Assembly (NCBI RefSeq): GCF_026242055.1
Contig: NZ_JAPJDL010000007.1
Coordinates: 189,683 to 253,682, forward strand
Source of the DNA: Lentzea sp. NEAU-D7
GTDB lineage: Bacteria > Actinomycetota > Actinomycetes > Mycobacteriales > Pseudonocardiaceae
Direction: 5' to 3'
Length of the DNA: 64,000 bases
Part shown: positions 62,211-64,000 of the stretch, piece after piece
How positions within the stretch are numbered: the first letter of the stretch is position 1
Layout of the letters: each line of letters opens with the position of its first letter
Translations under genes and position numbers: made by a program
The notes under the pieces: model-generated
The model's input: the letters and a program-made list of their open reading frames with translations, nothing else
What the model was told of the DNA's origin: nothing
Databases searched by the model: none

Positions 62211-62567
62211 GCTTCTCCCTCAACGGTTCTGCGGTGGTGGTGCGAAGAGCGGTCAGTCGGTGATGTAGCCGGTCACGGCGCGCCCCCTCAGCAAGCGCTC
62301 GACGCGAGACGGGCGGTGCGGTGCACGCCGTTCTCGTCTGTGCGGGGCGTTCCCGCCGCGACGAAGCCGACGTGGTCGCCGTCCGTGCACATGGGCGTGG
62401 TGTCCGCGGCCGTGGCGACCTGGGCTGTCGGCTTCATGGCGCTGACACTGCCGACGGGCGCTCACAGCGACCTGACAGCTACACCCCGTCAGATGTCAGC
62501 GAGGTGTCAGAAGGCCACGTCAGCGAGCGGTGCGCGATCGGTCAGCGGGAGTCGCCACAGTGGCGCC
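62211..62567. other. Divergent intergenic region with GTCAG repeats
   Basis: No credible gene is seen in this 357-bp gap. Between 62488 and 62545, GTCAG occurs five times (62488, 62495, 62506, 62519, 62541), partly as GTCAGCGAG, upstream of the DUF2306 gene. They may bind a regulator. Confidence 0.4.
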
Positions 62568-63227
62568 ATGACGTGGTTGCGCAAGCCCTGGGTGGGCCCG
62601 TTGGTGTTCGTGGTGGTGGCGTTCGTGGCGTTCTCGCTGCCGCCGTACCTGACCGGTGATCGTCTGCAAGCACGCGTGCAGTCGGACTGGGGACCGCACT
62701 ACCCCCTGCTCGTCGTGCACGTCGTCTGCGCGTCGATCGCCATCATCACGTGCGTGGTGCAGATCTGGCCGTGGTTCCGCGGCCGTTTTCCCGTGTGGCA
62801 CCGTCGCATCGGCCGTGTCTACGTGTTCGCCGGTGTGCTGCCGTCCGGGCTGTCCGGTCTGGTCATCGGCTGGATGACGCCGTTCGGACCGGTCGCCCAG
62901 GTGAGCAACGTGCTGCTGGCGGTGCTGTGGCTGGCCTTCACGTGGCTGGCGTGGCGCGCGGCGAGGCAGCGCCGGTTCCGCGACCACCGCAAGTGGATGA
63001 TCCGCAGCTTCGTGCTGACCGTCTCGATCATCACCAACCGGATCTGGGGCGTCGTCGCGTTCCTCGCGTTCGCCGACCGCGTGCCGGAGGCGGAGCTGCC
63101 GAACACGATCGCCGGGATCACGACGTGGGCCGGGTGGACGATCCCGCTGCTGGCCTCGCAGTGGTGGTTGGAGCGCAAGCCGCGCCGGCGTGCCGTGGCC
63201 GAGCCGCGCGAGGCCGTCGGCGTGTGA
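62568..63227 (+). CDS. DUF2306 family membrane protein
   Basis: The 219-residue protein has six transmembrane helices with the DUF2306 landmarks PVWHRRIGRVYVFAGVLPSG and FRDHRKWMIRSFVLTVSIITNRIWG, whose conserved histidines may bind haem or metal. Function unknown. The ATG at 62568 lacks a clear ribosome-binding site. Confidence 0.85.
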   Translation: MTWLRKPWVGPLVFVVVAFVAFSLPPYLTGDRLQARVQSDWGPHYPLLVVHVVCASIAIITCVVQIWPWFRGRFPVWHRRIGRVYVFAGVLPSGLSGLVIGWMTPFGPVAQVSNVLLAVLWLAFTWLAWRAARQRRFRDHRKWMIRSFVLTVSIITNRIWGVVAFLAFADRVPEAELPNTIAGITTWAGWTIPLLASQWWLERKPRRRAVAEPREAVGV

Positions 63228-63242
63228 CCCGACCCGAGCGGG

Positions 63243-63271
63243 CTGACAAGGGGTTATGTGGCGACTACGGT
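63243..63271 (+). promoter_or_regulatory. Promoter of the cyclophilin gene
   Basis: CTGACA (63243-63248), a 17-bp spacer and TACGGT (63266-63271) predict transcription at or next to the ATG at 63280, so the message is leaderless. Confidence 0.6.
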
Positions 63272-63279
63272 CGGCAGTC

Positions 63280-63918
63280 ATGAGGCTACTGCTCGCTGTC
63301 CTGATGATGGTCGTCCTCGCCCCGGTCGCGTCCGCCGCCCCGGCCACCCCCACGGCACGCTGCGAGTTCATCCCGACGCCGGACAACCCGGCCGCCCGCC
63401 CGGTCCAGCCGCCCAAGTCCGTCGTGCCGGCTCGCGGCACCGTGAAGGTCACCATCGTGACGAACTACGGCGTGGTGATCGCGAACCTCGACCGCGCCAA
63501 CGCCCCGTGCGGCGTGGAGAACTTCGCCCACCTGGCGCGGAGCTGGTTCTACACGATGTCGCAGTGCTGGCGCCTGACCGACACCGCGCGCCTGGGCGTG
63601 CTGCAGTGCGGTGACATCTACCGCGCCGAGGAGGGCGGGCCCGGCTACCGGTTCGCCGACGAGGTGACGGGCGAGGAGACCTATCCGCGCGGCACCATCG
63701 CGTACGGGAACCAGGGCCCCGGCACGAACGGCAGCGAGTTCTTCATCGTGCACTCGTTCGCCAACATCAAGCCGCTCTACACCGTGATGGGTCACGTCAT
63801 CTACGGCATGGACACGCTGGACCGCATCGTGGACGCCGGGATCGTGCCGCAGCCGGACGGCACGCTCGACGGCCTGCCGAAGAAGCCGGTGAGGATTCTG
63901 CACGTGCTCGCCCACTAG
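63280..63918 (+). CDS. Secreted cyclophilin-type peptidyl-prolyl isomerase
   Basis: The 212-residue precursor has a signal peptide (LLLAVLMMVVLAPVASAA) and a cyclophilin domain (VTIVTNYGVVIANLDRANAPCGVENFAHLA, then GTIAYGNQGPGTNGSEFFIVHS and YTVMGHVIYGMDTLDRI). The canonical FHR active-site Arg region reads CWRLTDTARLGVLQCGD. It should catalyse proline isomerisation of exported proteins. The ATG at 63280 is chosen for the leaderless promoter; an ATG at 63256 is an alternative. Confidence 0.87.
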   Translation: MRLLLAVLMMVVLAPVASAAPATPTARCEFIPTPDNPAARPVQPPKSVVPARGTVKVTIVTNYGVVIANLDRANAPCGVENFAHLARSWFYTMSQCWRLTDTARLGVLQCGDIYRAEEGGPGYRFADEVTGEETYPRGTIAYGNQGPGTNGSEFFIVHSFANIKPLYTVMGHVIYGMDTLDRIVDAGIVPQPDGTLDGLPKKPVRILHVLAH

Positions 63919-64000
63919 TTGCTCATTTTCCGAGTGGTGGGGCGGGGGGTGTTAATGGGGCCCCAGGGGGTTGTCCTGGGGGGGGGGCACGAGGGGGAGG
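63919..64000. other. G-rich terminal sequence
   Basis: The last 80 bases are dominated by G runs, including one of ten or more G, and contain no gene. This resembles low-quality sequence at a contig end. Confidence 0.5.

Overview
The window is high-GC DNA with strong G/C bias at third codon positions, GTG and TTG starts, many SARP, LuxR-LAL and NB-ARC regulators, SigE-type ECF sigma factors, DUF574, DUF305 and MAB_1171c-type families, a DasR-type operator and many leaderless starts. This points to a filamentous actinomycete, most likely Pseudonocardiales (Lentzea/Saccharothrix/Actinosynnema-like). The genus is inference. No rRNA, tRNA, CRISPR array or transposase was recognised.

Layout. 0-6 kb: the 5' part of an NB-ARC ATPase gene, a GGDEF protein with a C-terminal winged-helix-like domain, and a cassette of tandem-HTH regulator, ImmA/IrrE peptidase, 7-TM MAB_1171c-type protein and FAD oxidoreductase. 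6-12 kb: VOC and WYL genes diverging over a palindrome, a 580-bp repeat-rich gap, a DUF4262 gene, and a small membrane peptide coupled to a TPR-CHAT-TIR protein. 12-14.5 kb: an ECF sigma/TPR pair and a DUF574 methyltransferase. 14.5-17.5 kb: the most defence-like element, an Abi-family HEPN protein and an HTH-N6-adenine methylase-TRD protein behind a promoter flanked by nested inverted repeats and a hairpin leader. 17.5-25 kb: a secreted PI-PLC/ricin protein, a SigE/LCP pair, a LAL regulator and a secreted C39-like protease.

25-34 kb: TetR plus two macrolide-type glycosyltransferases; a minus-strand group with a flavoenzyme that has an internal deletion, a NarL regulator, an RsbW-like ATPase, a PAS kinase, the remnant of that kinase's own response regulator, and a STAS protein; LysR; and a lone divergent EF-Tu with Arg at the position of E. 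coli Gln124. 34-38.6 kb: a tightly overlapping operon of nucleotidyltransferase, BON, metallophosphoesterase, TPP enzyme and F420-dependent LLM oxidoreductase, followed by DUF6766. 38.6-48.3 kb: housekeeping and accessory genes (GNAT, zinc ribbons, DUF998, SRPBCC/hydrolase pair, MFS, Pr6Pr, DUF2000, AraC, SARP, FAD monooxygenase), with two antisense 3' overlaps.

48.3-64 kb: a chitin-active LPMO under a perfect dre core with a DUF305 lipoprotein, a second DUF305 lipoprotein, prolyl iminopeptidase, tannase/feruloyl esterase, an APC permease, a membrane GGDEF/HD-GYP protein with a degenerate phosphodiesterase site, a SARP, an M23 peptidase, a small secreted protein, DUF2306 and a secreted cyclophilin. 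The last 80 bases are G-rich and look like a contig end. Secreted hydrolases and a chitin-responsive LPMO fit a soil polymer degrader. Defence-like modules lie between 2 and 17.5 kb.
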